DNA of 64,000 nucleotides from assembly GCA_015055545.1 (NCBI GenBank), contig SVHY01000003.1:1-64000 (forward strand), read 5' to 3'. Each line of letters starts with the position of its first letter. The first letter of the stretch is position 1. Both the position numbers and the translations under genes were made by a program. The notes under the pieces were generated by a model, which saw only the letters and a program-made list of their open reading frames with translations, was not told where the DNA came from and searched no databases. The DNA comes from Clostridiales bacterium (lineage in GTDB: Bacteria > Bacillota > Clostridia > Christensenellales > Borkfalkiaceae). Positions 46,963 through 54,794 of this stretch are shown here, piece after piece.

Positions 46963-48237
46963 ATGCTTACATCTATTTGTGGTATTAACTGGGGAGACGA
47001 AGGCAAAGGCAGAATGGTTGACTTGCTTTCGCAAAACTTTGACGTTGTGTGCCGTTACCAAGGCGGTAACAACGCGGGACACACCGTTATCAACGAACGC
47101 GGTAAGTTCATTTTGAATTTGCTGCCGTCGGGGATTTTGCGTGAAGAAGTGGTCAACGTAATGGGCCCTGGTATGGTTATCGATATTAAGCATTTGTGCG
47201 GTGAAATAGCGAAACTCAAAGAGGCAGGGATTAAAATCACGCCTGAAAATTTGAAGATTTCAGATAGAGCCGTGATTACTATGCCGTATAACGTTTTGCA
47301 GGACTGTTTGGAAGAAGACCGTCTTGCGGGTAAGAAGTTCGGTTCTACCCGTCGCGGTATCGCGCCCGTTTATGCGGATAAATATTACAAGAAAGCGTTC
47401 CGTATGGGCGAACTTTTGAATACGGAAAAATTGTACGCGCGTGTAGCGGATATCGTGGAATGGAAAAATCTCACGGTTGTCGGCGGTTATAAAGCGGAAG
47501 CCGTAAAAACGGAAGATATTATCGCGTATTTTGAAGAATACGGCAAAGTGCTTGCTCCGTTCGTTTGCGACGTAGGCGCGTTCTTAACCAGAGCAAACGA
47601 CGAAGGGAAGAATATTATGTTTGAAGCGCAACTTGGCGCAATGCGCGATATCGATTTCGGTATTCATCCCTACACGTCGTCTTCTTCTACGATTGCAGCG
47701 TACGCGCCTATCGGCGCGGGTGTGCCGCAACTTCAACTGGATAATTCCATTGGGATTATGAAAGCGTATTCCACGTGCGTTGGCGAAGGTCCGTTCACGG
47801 CGGAATATTTCGGCGAGGACGCGAAAAAACTCCGTGATTTGGGCGGCGAATACGGCGCGGCAACGGGCAGACCCAGAAGAGTAGGTCCGTTCGACGTGGT
47901 GGCGTCCCGTTACGGGATTCGTTGCCAAGGCGCAAAAGAAATCGCGCTTACGAAAATGGACGTGCTTTCGGCGTACGAAGAAATTGAAATTTGCGTAGCG
48001 TACGAACTTAACGGCAAAATTATTGAAGAATTCCCGTTTATCGACGTGCTGGACGATTGCAAACCCGTGTTCAAGAAAATCAAGGGCTGGAATTGCGATA
48101 TTTCCAAATGCCGTACGGTAAAGGATTTGCCCAAAGAAGCGATTGCGTACGTGGAATATTTGGAAGAAGCTTGCGGTTGCCGCGTGAAATACCTTTCCGT
48201 TGGACCTGAACGCGACGCATACATCAAAATGTTTTAA
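46963..48237 (+). CDS. purA: Adenylosuccinate synthetase
   Basis: 424 aa, full length. Joins IMP and aspartate with GTP hydrolysis, the first committed step to AMP. Family marks: GINWGDEGKGRMVDLL (phosphate loop with catalytic Asp and Lys), YQGGNNAGHTV (catalytic His), GSTRRGIAPVYADK (IMP site) and TGRPRRVGPFD near the end. AAAGGAG lies 7 bp before ATG 46963. Single gene behind an attenuator-like leader and before a strong terminator. Clostridial PurA of this length is ordinary. Confidence 0.96.
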   Translation: MLTSICGINWGDEGKGRMVDLLSQNFDVVCRYQGGNNAGHTVINERGKFILNLLPSGILREEVVNVMGPGMVIDIKHLCGEIAKLKEAGIKITPENLKISDRAVITMPYNVLQDCLEEDRLAGKKFGSTRRGIAPVYADKYYKKAFRMGELLNTEKLYARVADIVEWKNLTVVGGYKAEAVKTEDIIAYFEEYGKVLAPFVCDVGAFLTRANDEGKNIMFEAQLGAMRDIDFGIHPYTSSSSTIAAYAPIGAGVPQLQLDNSIGIMKAYSTCVGEGPFTAEYFGEDAKKLRDLGGEYGAATGRPRRVGPFDVVASRYGIRCQGAKEIALTKMDVLSAYEEIEICVAYELNGKIIEEFPFIDVLDDCKPVFKKIKGWNCDISKCRTVKDLPKEAIAYVEYLEEACGCRVKYLSVGPERDAYIKMF

Positions 48238-48242
48238 CGACT

Positions 48243-48280
48243 AAAATCGGTTTTCTCACGAAAACCGATTTTCATTTTAT
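48243..48280 (+). terminator. Terminator of purA
   Basis: Perfect 13-bp AAAATCGGTTTTC/GAAAACCGATTTT stem with TCAC loop, then CATTTTAT. Confidence 0.88.
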
Positions 48281-48336
48281 GCGTTTTGATTATATCTACT
48301 ATAAAAAATTTATTGCAAAAATCTCTTTTCCAAAGC

Positions 48337-48365
48337 TTGAAAAACGAGTGAACATATGCTATAAT
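48337..48365 (+). promoter_or_regulatory. Promoter of ddh
   Basis: TTGAAA at 48337, TATAAT at 48360, spacer 17 bp. Confidence 0.78.
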
Positions 48366-48397
48366 AAATAGCGTAAACTAATTACGAGGTATAAACC

Positions 48398-49381
48398 ATG
48401 AGTATACGGGTTGGTATTTACGGATACGGAAATCTTGGCAAGGGCGTAGAACTTGCACTCAAACAAAATCCCGATATGACGGCGGTGGGCGTATTTACCC
48501 GTCGCGCGCCCGAAAGCGTGAAAACGGTTACGGGGTTGCCCGTGTTTTCTGCGGACGACGTAAAGGATATGGCGGATAAAATCGACGTTATGATTTTATG
48601 TGGCGGCAGCTCCACCGATTTGCCTAAACAAACCCCTGCGATTGCGCAGTATTTCAACGTCGTGGACAGCTTTGATACACATGCAAAAATTCCCCAACAC
48701 GTGGCAAACGTAGACGCGGCGGCGAAAGCCGCGAAGAAAACCGCGCTCGTGTCCGTGGGGTGGGACCCGGGTACGTTTTCCATCGCTAGATTATACGCCG
48801 AAAGTATTTTACCGCAAGGTAAAACGTATACGTTTTGGGGTAAAGGCGTGAGTCAAGGTCATTCGGACGCGGTGCGCCGTATCGACGGTGTGGCTGATGC
48901 AAAACAGTATACCATTCCCGTAGAAAACGCGCTTGCGGCGGTCAGAAACGGGGAAACGCCCGAACTTTCGACGGGGCAAAAACACCGTAGAGAATGTTAC
49001 GTGGTGGTAAAGGACGACGCAGATAAAGCGAGGATTGAACGGGAAATCAAAACGATGCCCCATTACTTCGACGAATACGATACGACGGTGTATTTCATAT
49101 CGCAAGAAGAACTCAATGAAAAACATGCTGGACTTCCGCACGGCGGTGTCGTAATCAGAAACGGCTTTACGGGCGTAGGCAATCAAACGCAGCAGTCGGT
49201 GGAATACGGCTTGCGCTTACAATCCAACGCCGAATTTACGGCAAGTGTGCTCGTAGCTTATGCGCGCGCGACGTACCGCATGAACCAAGAGGGGGCGTAC
49301 GGTTGCAAAACGGTGTTTGACGTACCGCCTGCCTATCTTTCTGCACAATCCCGCGACGAACTTTTAAAAACGTTATTGTAA
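48398..49381 (+). CDS. ddh: meso-Diaminopimelate dehydrogenase
   Basis: 327 aa, NADPH-dependent; makes meso-diaminopimelate from tetrahydrodipicolinate in one step for lysine and peptidoglycan synthesis. N-terminal Rossmann motif VGIYGYGNLGKGVE; substrate domain with VDSFDTHAKIP, VSVGWDPGTFSIARLY, WGKGVSQGHSDAVRRIDGV and NGFTGVGNQTQQSVEYGL. These are strongly conserved in Ddh. GAGG RBS. Single-gene unit. Its presence predicts meso-DAP in the cell wall. Confidence 0.95.
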   Translation: MSIRVGIYGYGNLGKGVELALKQNPDMTAVGVFTRRAPESVKTVTGLPVFSADDVKDMADKIDVMILCGGSSTDLPKQTPAIAQYFNVVDSFDTHAKIPQHVANVDAAAKAAKKTALVSVGWDPGTFSIARLYAESILPQGKTYTFWGKGVSQGHSDAVRRIDGVADAKQYTIPVENALAAVRNGETPELSTGQKHRRECYVVVKDDADKARIEREIKTMPHYFDEYDTTVYFISQEELNEKHAGLPHGGVVIRNGFTGVGNQTQQSVEYGLRLQSNAEFTASVLVAYARATYRMNQEGAYGCKTVFDVPPAYLSAQSRDELLKTLL

Positions 49382-49386
49382 AAAAT

Positions 49387-49416
49387 ACGCTCCGTTTTTA
49401 AGCGGAGCGTTCTTTT
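49387..49416 (+). terminator. Terminator of ddh
   Basis: ACGCTCCG/CGGAGCGT stem, then TCTTTT. Confidence 0.85.
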
Positions 49417-49526
49417 ACGGTTAAAGATGAAAAGATTTACATATTTTATGCTTATTTTTCCTTATTTATCGTTTAATTAACGTGCTATAATAATAACCGA
49501 GCAAAAAATGAGGCGGTTAGAGAATT

Positions 49527-50795
49527 ATGGAAAAAGATATTTATAAAGCGAGTCGGTTTTTGTATATATTAGAGGCGGCGTTTGAATATTTCATATCGAT
49601 TTTGGTAGGGGGCGCGTATCTTGCGAAGGTAACGTCTGCCATCGGGGTTTCGGACAGCTTGACGGGGATATTGACGGCGTTCGTTTCCTTGGGTTGCGGC
49701 TTTCAAATGGTGGCGATTTTCATCGCGAACAAACGTCCCGTTAAAGGCTGGGTATCCCTTTTACATATCGTCAATCAAACGTTTTTCGCGCTTATATACG
49801 TAGTGCCGTTTTTGCATTTAACGCAAGCGCAAAAAATCGTTTGTTTCGTCATTTTACTGTTGCTCGGTCATATTATCAATAACGTCGTGTTTTCGCCGAA
49901 GATAAACTGGTTTATGTCGCTTGTGGACGATCATAAACGCGGCGTGTTTACCGCAAGTAAAGAAATGGTATCGCTAATCGGCGGTATGGTTTTCTCGTTT
50001 GCTATGGGTGCGGTGATTGATAAATTCGAAGCGGCAGGGAACGTGAGCGGCGCGTTTATCGTGTGTGGGGTAAGCGTGTTTGCGCTTATGCTGTTGCATA
50101 CGGCGACGTTGCTGTTTTCAAAAGAAAAGCCGAGTGAGATACAAGAAAAATTACCCTTGAAGAAATCGGTAGGGGAATTGTTCAAGGACAAAAATTTGTT
50201 AAAGATTATACTTATTTCCGTGCTTTGGAACGTCGTTTGTTATACGGCAACGCCTTTTTACGGCACGTACCAGATCAAAGAGCTGGGCTTTTCCATGACC
50301 TTTGTATCCGCACTTTCGGCGGCGTACGCGGTTATCCGTTCGGCGTTTTCTAGACCGCTTGGTCGGTTTGCAGATAAATATTCGTTTGCGAAAATGTTGA
50401 ATATCTGCTTTTTGATTATGCTGGTTGCGTTTATTGTCAACGCGTTCACCGTTCCGTCCAACGGCAAGGTGTTTTTTACCGTCTATTACGTGTTGTACGC
50501 CGTAGCCATGGCTGGGATTAACAGCGCGGCAATCAATTTGATTTACGATTATGCGGATAAGGAAAAACGCGTCGGTGCGTTGGCGCTAAAAAGTACGCTC
50601 GCAGGCTTTGCGGGGTTCTTTACAACGCTTGCCGTTTCTCCGCTCGTGTCGTATATCCAAGAGAACGGCGATACGTTTTTGGGTTTGCACGTGTACGCGC
50701 AACAGGTCGTTTCCGTCATCGCGGCGGTGCTGCTTGTAGGATTACTTATATATCTGAATACGGTCGTACGAAAGATAAAAAAGAATAACGAATAA
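49527..50795 (+). CDS. MFS transporter
   Basis: Twelve-TM major facilitator, 422 aa, with the central cytoplasmic loop KEKPSEIQEKLPLKKSVGELFKDKN. KINWFMSLVDDHKRGVFTASKEMVSLIGGMVFSFAMGAVIDKF and PLGRFADKYSFAKM (a degenerate GxxxDRxG loop) are typical MFS. The -10 TATAAT at 49486 is clear; the -35 is weak. RBS GAGGCGG is distant. The AraC-type gene is convergent, sharing a terminator, and its cupin domain may sense a related ligand. Substrate unknown. Confidence 0.8.
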   Translation: MEKDIYKASRFLYILEAAFEYFISILVGGAYLAKVTSAIGVSDSLTGILTAFVSLGCGFQMVAIFIANKRPVKGWVSLLHIVNQTFFALIYVVPFLHLTQAQKIVCFVILLLLGHIINNVVFSPKINWFMSLVDDHKRGVFTASKEMVSLIGGMVFSFAMGAVIDKFEAAGNVSGAFIVCGVSVFALMLLHTATLLFSKEKPSEIQEKLPLKKSVGELFKDKNLLKIILISVLWNVVCYTATPFYGTYQIKELGFSMTFVSALSAAYAVIRSAFSRPLGRFADKYSFAKMLNICFLIMLVAFIVNAFTVPSNGKVFFTVYYVLYAVAMAGINSAAINLIYDYADKEKRVGALALKSTLAGFAGFFTTLAVSPLVSYIQENGDTFLGLHVYAQQVVSVIAAVLLVGLLIYLNTVVRKIKKNNE

Positions 50796-50805
50796 CGAAT
50801 ACAAA

Positions 50806-50845
50806 AACACGCTCTTGAACCAACCGTTCAAGAGCGTGTTAAGTT
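50806..50845. terminator. Strong bidirectional terminator
   Basis: Perfect 15-bp AACACGCTCTTGAAC/GTTCAAGAGCGTGTT stem with CAACC loop, between the convergent MFS and AraC-type genes; it covers the AraC stop codon. Confidence 0.88.
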
Positions 50846-51673
50846 ATCGCGGTATTTTTTCGGAGTTACGGAAAAGCGTTTTTTAAAAAGCCGAATATAA
50901 TTACTGTAATCGGGAAAACCCGAATCCATGCACGCTTGTAATACGCTTTTGCCTTGCTTTAACAGCACGCGTGAATGGGCAAGCCGTTTGGATTCCAAAT
51001 ACAGATAAGGCGTAGTATGTAAATACCTTTTAAACAAGCGATTGAGCGTGCTTTGGCTGATAAAATATTTATCCGTAAAATATTGCAAGGATTGGATTTG
51101 TGCGAAGTTCGCGTTCAAATCCCTTAAAATGTCTTTAAGCTGCGTCGGTAAATCGCGCGCGGGGGCTACGCCGCCTTTCGTTAAGTTTTTGCGGAAAATA
51201 TCCAAAATTTCCAGTTGCAAATAAAACTGCGCTTGTTTATCGTTTTGCTCGGATGCGGTTAGGAGCTGTTGATAAAGAACAAGCAAGCGTTCTTTCGACG
51301 GCGTATCGGGCGCGATATGGTTGGACGTTTTATTAGCGAGAAAATCCGAAAAGAGAAAACTGCAAGACGAATCGAACCAAATACATAAATGTTTGTGCTT
51401 GGAGGGCGTGTTCAAAATGCAGTTATGGATTTCGTTAGGACGGGAAAATACCGCGTCGCCGGCTTGTAAGCGGTAGATTTCGTTTTCTACCATGAACGAC
51501 GCGTCGCCGTCTAATAAAACGTATATTTCCAACTGGTCGTGGATATGCGGTGGAAATACGCGCGCCGCTTGTTCCTTTGCACTATTAGAAAAATAATACT
51601 CCGAATTCCATTCGGAAACGGCGGGTAAATTGCATTTGAATAAAGGGGATTGCCCCGTGCTTTGGTTGGCCAT
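50828..51673 (-). CDS. AraC-family transcriptional regulator with cupin sensor domain
   Basis: 281 aa. N-terminal cupin (FPPHIHDQLEIYVLLDGDASFMVENEIYRLQAGDAVFSRPNEIHN) for a small ligand, likely a sugar, and two C-terminal HTHs (SLQYFTDKYFISQSTLNRLFKRYLHTTPYLYLESKRLAHSRVLLKQG, then SVLQACMDSGFPDYSNYIRLFKKRFSVTPKKYR). I use ATG 51673, one base after the radA stop; an in-frame GTG at 51688 inside radA is possible. It appears to be the last gene of the rqcP-ispDF-radA transcript, an odd companion set. Confidence 0.88.
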   Translation of the reverse strand: MANQSTGQSPLFKCNLPAVSEWNSEYYFSNSAKEQAARVFPPHIHDQLEIYVLLDGDASFMVENEIYRLQAGDAVFSRPNEIHNCILNTPSKHKHLCIWFDSSCSFLFSDFLANKTSNHIAPDTPSKERLLVLYQQLLTASEQNDKQAQFYLQLEILDIFRKNLTKGGVAPARDLPTQLKDILRDLNANFAQIQSLQYFTDKYFISQSTLNRLFKRYLHTTPYLYLESKRLAHSRVLLKQGKSVLQACMDSGFPDYSNYIRLFKKRFSVTPKKYRDNLTRS

Positions 51674-51674
51674 A

Positions 51675-53075
51675 TCAATCGTTTCCACCTATGAATTGAG
51701 TTTGGAGATTAAGCGCTTTTATCATTTGTCCCACGTACCGTACGGGGATAAGCTCTATTTTGCCTTGAAATCTTTGACAGGTTTTCATATTCTTTTCGGG
51801 CAATATAACACGCTTGAAACCCGTTTTGATACATTCGTTTACGCGTTTGTCGGCGTAGTGTACGGGACGGATTTCGCCCGTCAATCCCACTTCGCCGAAT
51901 ACAGCCGTGTATTTCTCGATAGGAATATCGCTTGCCGCGCTGGCAAGCGCTGCGCAAATGGCTAAATCGACGGACGGTTCGGCAAGCTTAATCCCGCCCA
52001 TGGCGTTGATATACACGTCGGCGTTGAAAAAGGGGATTCCGCAACGCTTTTCAAGTACGGCAATCAGCACGACTAATTTGTTATAGTCCACGCCCAAGCT
52101 CATACGGCGCGGCATACCGTACGCCGTTTTGGTAATGAGCGTTTGCAGTTCTACGTTCATGCACCGATTCCCGCTTTCGGACGGGGTAACGGCAGAACCT
52201 GCCGCAACGCCGCGCGTGTCGGATAAAAACAGCCCCGAATAATCGGTTACGCTTTCGATGCCCGTGTCCGTCATTTCAAATACGCCCACTTCCTGCGCCG
52301 AACCGAATCTGTTCTTGACGGCGCGCAGGATTCGGAAATTGTCTTCTTGCTGACCTTCGAAATAGAGCACCGTATCCATGATATGTTCTAACACCTTCGG
52401 ACCAGCCAAAGAGCCTTCTTTGGTTACGTGCCCGATGATAAAGAACGTTACGTTACGAGATTTTGCGATTCGCATGATTTTCGACGCACATTCGCGAACT
52501 TGCGCTACGCTGCCCGCCGCAGACGAAAGCGTTTCCGTATAGATAGCCTGTACGGAGTCGATGACGACGAACTCTGCGTCGTCAAGGCTCGTTTCCATAT
52601 CCTCCAAACACGTTTCGTTCAAAAGCAGTAAATTATCCGAAGTCAAGCCCAACCGTTCGCAACGCATTTTTACTTGCGAACAGCTTTCTTCCGCGGACAC
52701 GTACAACACTTTCGCCGTCGTTGACAGGTGTGCGGAAACTTGCGTGAGCAGGGTGGATTTACCGATACCCGGGTCGCCACCCAAAAGTACGAGCGAGCCG
52801 CGGACGATACCGCCGCCGAGCACCGTATCAAATTCGGGAACGCCGCTTTTTACGCGCTCGAATTTTTCATAACCGATTTGCGATAAGGGCAGGGCGCGTG
52901 TTTTCATTTGTGAAACGCCCGTGCGAACGGGCGCGGAAACTTCCGCGCGTACTACTTCCTCGTGCATGGTGTTGAAATTGCCGCAATCGGGGCATTTGCC
53001 CAGCCACTTGGGCGTTGTATAACCACATTCGCTGCATACGAATTGCGTGGTGGGGGTTTTGGATTTTGCGGGCAT
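51675..53075 (-). CDS. radA: DNA repair protein RadA
   Basis: 466 aa, RecA-related DNA helicase that aids recombination branch migration. N-terminal zinc finger [19 protein letters not shown], Walker A GGDPGIGKST, Walker B EFVVIDSVQ, the RadA-specific KNRFGSAQEVGVFEM motif, and a C-terminal Lon-protease-like domain (MGGIKLAEPSVDLAICAALASAASD). All landmarks in normal order and length. Read leftward, 12 bp after ispDF. RBS AAAGGAGCAG precedes its ATG. Confidence 0.96.
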   Translation of the reverse strand: MPAKSKTPTTQFVCSECGYTTPKWLGKCPDCGNFNTMHEEVVRAEVSAPVRTGVSQMKTRALPLSQIGYEKFERVKSGVPEFDTVLGGGIVRGSLVLLGGDPGIGKSTLLTQVSAHLSTTAKVLYVSAEESCSQVKMRCERLGLTSDNLLLLNETCLEDMETSLDDAEFVVIDSVQAIYTETLSSAAGSVAQVRECASKIMRIAKSRNVTFFIIGHVTKEGSLAGPKVLEHIMDTVLYFEGQQEDNFRILRAVKNRFGSAQEVGVFEMTDTGIESVTDYSGLFLSDTRGVAAGSAVTPSESGNRCMNVELQTLITKTAYGMPRRMSLGVDYNKLVVLIAVLEKRCGIPFFNADVYINAMGGIKLAEPSVDLAICAALASAASDIPIEKYTAVFGEVGLTGEIRPVHYADKRVNECIKTGFKRVILPEKNMKTCQRFQGKIELIPVRYVGQMIKALNLQTQFIGGND

Positions 53076-53087
53076 AGAGCTGCTCCT

Positions 53088-54212
53088 TTATTTTAATAAC
53101 GCGTACGCGTGTACGGTAATACCCTTGCCTTCGCCGACGTAGCCCAAGCCCTCGTTCGTACCCGCCGTAATACCAACGGCGGTGGGGTCTACGCCCAGCG
53201 CGCTTGCAAGGTTGTTTTTCATTTCGTCGATATATTTGGCAAGACGGGGTTTTTCCGCTTGCACAGCAACGGACAGGTTTTGCACGGCAAAACCGCGTTC
53301 GGATATAAGCGTAACGACCTTTTGCAAAAGCAACATGGAATTTGCGTTCTCGTAGGCGGAGTCGGAATCGGGGAAATAGAACCCGATATCGCGTAAGCCC
53401 GCCGCCGAAAGCAACGCGTCCATGACGGCGTGCGTTAAAACGTCGCCGTCGCTGTGTGCGATAAGTCCGCTATCCGACGGGATTTTTACGCCCGCAAGCA
53501 CGATATAATCTTGCGGTTTTCCAAACGCGTGCGTGTCCACGCCGAATCCACAGCGCGTAGCGGATTTTGCGAAGTCTTGCGCGTACGTCAATTTTATATT
53601 CTCGCGCGCGCCCGCGCAAAGTCGGGGTTTGCCGCAATAAATCGCAAACAGGGAAGAATCGTCCGTGAACGCAACGGGCTCGTCCTTATCGAACGCGCGG
53701 TCGTACGCAAAGAGTATGTTTTCACGGTAAAAGCCTTGCGGGGTTTGTATCTGCCACAGCGCGTCGCGATTAGGGATATTTTTGATATAGCCGTTTTCCG
53801 CAACGGCAATCGTGTCCGTGGTAGGCACGGCGCATACGCCGCTACCGTACGCCTTTACGCTTTCCAAACAGTTTTCAATTACCGTGCGCGTGACGAACGG
53901 CCGCGCGCCGTCGTGGATAAGTACGATATCCGATTGCGCAACTTTTAAGGCGTTGTAAACGGAAAGAGAACGCGTTTCGCCGCCGAGAATTACGCGCGTT
54001 CGCGGAAACACCGAGCAAAGGCGGGTGATTTCTTCTAAGTCGCTTTGCGAAGCCGTAACGATGATTTCGTCCACGGCGGGGAAGTCGAACGCGGAAACCG
54101 TTTTTTTGAGTACCCGTTCTCCGTTTAACGAAGTAAGGAGTTTGTTCATTGTAAAGCCCGCGCGGAATCCTTTTCCTGCGGCGCAGATAATAGCGCAAAC
54201 GCTCGTTTTCAT
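53088..54212 (-). CDS. ispDF: Bifunctional IspD/IspF isoprenoid enzyme
   Basis: 374 aa fusion of two non-mevalonate pathway enzymes. N-terminal IspD (4-diphosphocytidyl-ME synthase): AIICAAGKGFRAG CTP loop, then LIHDGARPFVT and VPTTDTIAV. C-terminal IspF (MECDP synthase) from about residue 218: CGFGVDTHAF, LAGVKIPSDSGLIAHSDGDVLTHAVMDALLSAAGLRDIG with zinc Asp/His ligands, and AGTNEGLGYVGEGKGI. Fusions of this order are known in several bacterial groups, although IspE, not D or F, is the intervening step. Start overlaps rqcP-like gene by 4 bp. Confidence 0.95.
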   Translation of the reverse strand: MKTSVCAIICAAGKGFRAGFTMNKLLTSLNGERVLKKTVSAFDFPAVDEIIVTASQSDLEEITRLCSVFPRTRVILGGETRSLSVYNALKVAQSDIVLIHDGARPFVTRTVIENCLESVKAYGSGVCAVPTTDTIAVAENGYIKNIPNRDALWQIQTPQGFYRENILFAYDRAFDKDEPVAFTDDSSLFAIYCGKPRLCAGARENIKLTYAQDFAKSATRCGFGVDTHAFGKPQDYIVLAGVKIPSDSGLIAHSDGDVLTHAVMDALLSAAGLRDIGFYFPDSDSAYENANSMLLLQKVVTLISERGFAVQNLSVAVQAEKPRLAKYIDEMKNNLASALGVDPTAVGITAGTNEGLGYVGEGKGITVHAYALLK

Positions 54213-54451
54213 AATATCACCTCGTAAAGGCTTGCCGCCTCGTCTTTTTTAATCGTTTCTTTGATGTTGCATACGCGGAATTTTAAACTGCCCGAAGCGT
54301 ACAAAACTTCCACCACGTCGCCGATTTTAACGGCGGTGGCGGGTTTGGCGGGCTTGCCGTTGATAAGTACCTTTTGTTCGCCGCACGCTTCTTGCGCGAC
54401 GGTGCGGCGTTTCAAAATCCGCGATACTTTCAAGAATTTGTCGATTCTCAT
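54209..54451 (-). CDS. S4-domain RNA-binding protein, RqcP/Hsp15-like
   Basis: 80 aa, essentially one S4 domain: MRIDKFLKVSRILKRRTVAQEACGEQKVLINGKPAKPATAVKIGDVVEV. This length and sequence match RqcP (YabO), which works with RqcH in C-terminal alanine tailing on stalled 50S subunits. Hsp15 proteins are related. First gene of the leftward rqcP-like/ispDF/radA/araC unit. AAGGAC serves as RBS. The symbol is left blank because S4 paralogues are hard to tell apart. Confidence 0.82.
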   Translation of the reverse strand: MRIDKFLKVSRILKRRTVAQEACGEQKVLINGKPAKPATAVKIGDVVEVLYASGSLKFRVCNIKETIKKDEAASLYEVIL

Positions 54452-54794
54452 ATGATTTCAGTCCTTATGGAAAAATTTTTAAAAAATTTCTAATTGCCTT
54501 TCAAAAACGCTTGACAACTTTTTTTGCGAAGATTATAATTAAATAATGTCTTAATATGGCATAATGCCGCTCGATGGCTTTTTTGCGAAAAAATGAAATT
54601 TGCGCAAACCCCTGAAAAATAAAGGGACGTAGGGCGTTTCGAGATTTTCACGCTATACTTATTATAACGCATACGCGCGAAAAAGTAAAGCGTAAAGACG
54701 AAAAAATTAAAAAAGTTAAAATTCGATTTTTATCGATGAAAAGATATACTCGGTAGATCGCTGAAAAAAATATGTAAGGAGCAATTTTTAAAAG
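54452..54794. other. 343-bp intergenic region and long rpoB leader
   Basis: Divergent start zone of the rqcP-like operon and rpoBC. The consensus promoter at 54511 gives a leader of about 250 nt. It contains a short GCC/GGC stem followed by TTTTTT (54570-54588), and TATACT-like boxes near 54652 and 54746. No ribosomal protein genes (rplJL) precede rpoB, unlike the usual order. No coding frame is evident. Confidence 0.6.
54511..54539 (+). promoter_or_regulatory. Promoter of rpoBC
   Basis: TTGACA at 54511, TATAAT at 54534, spacer 17 bp; 255 bp before the rpoB start. Confidence 0.82.
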
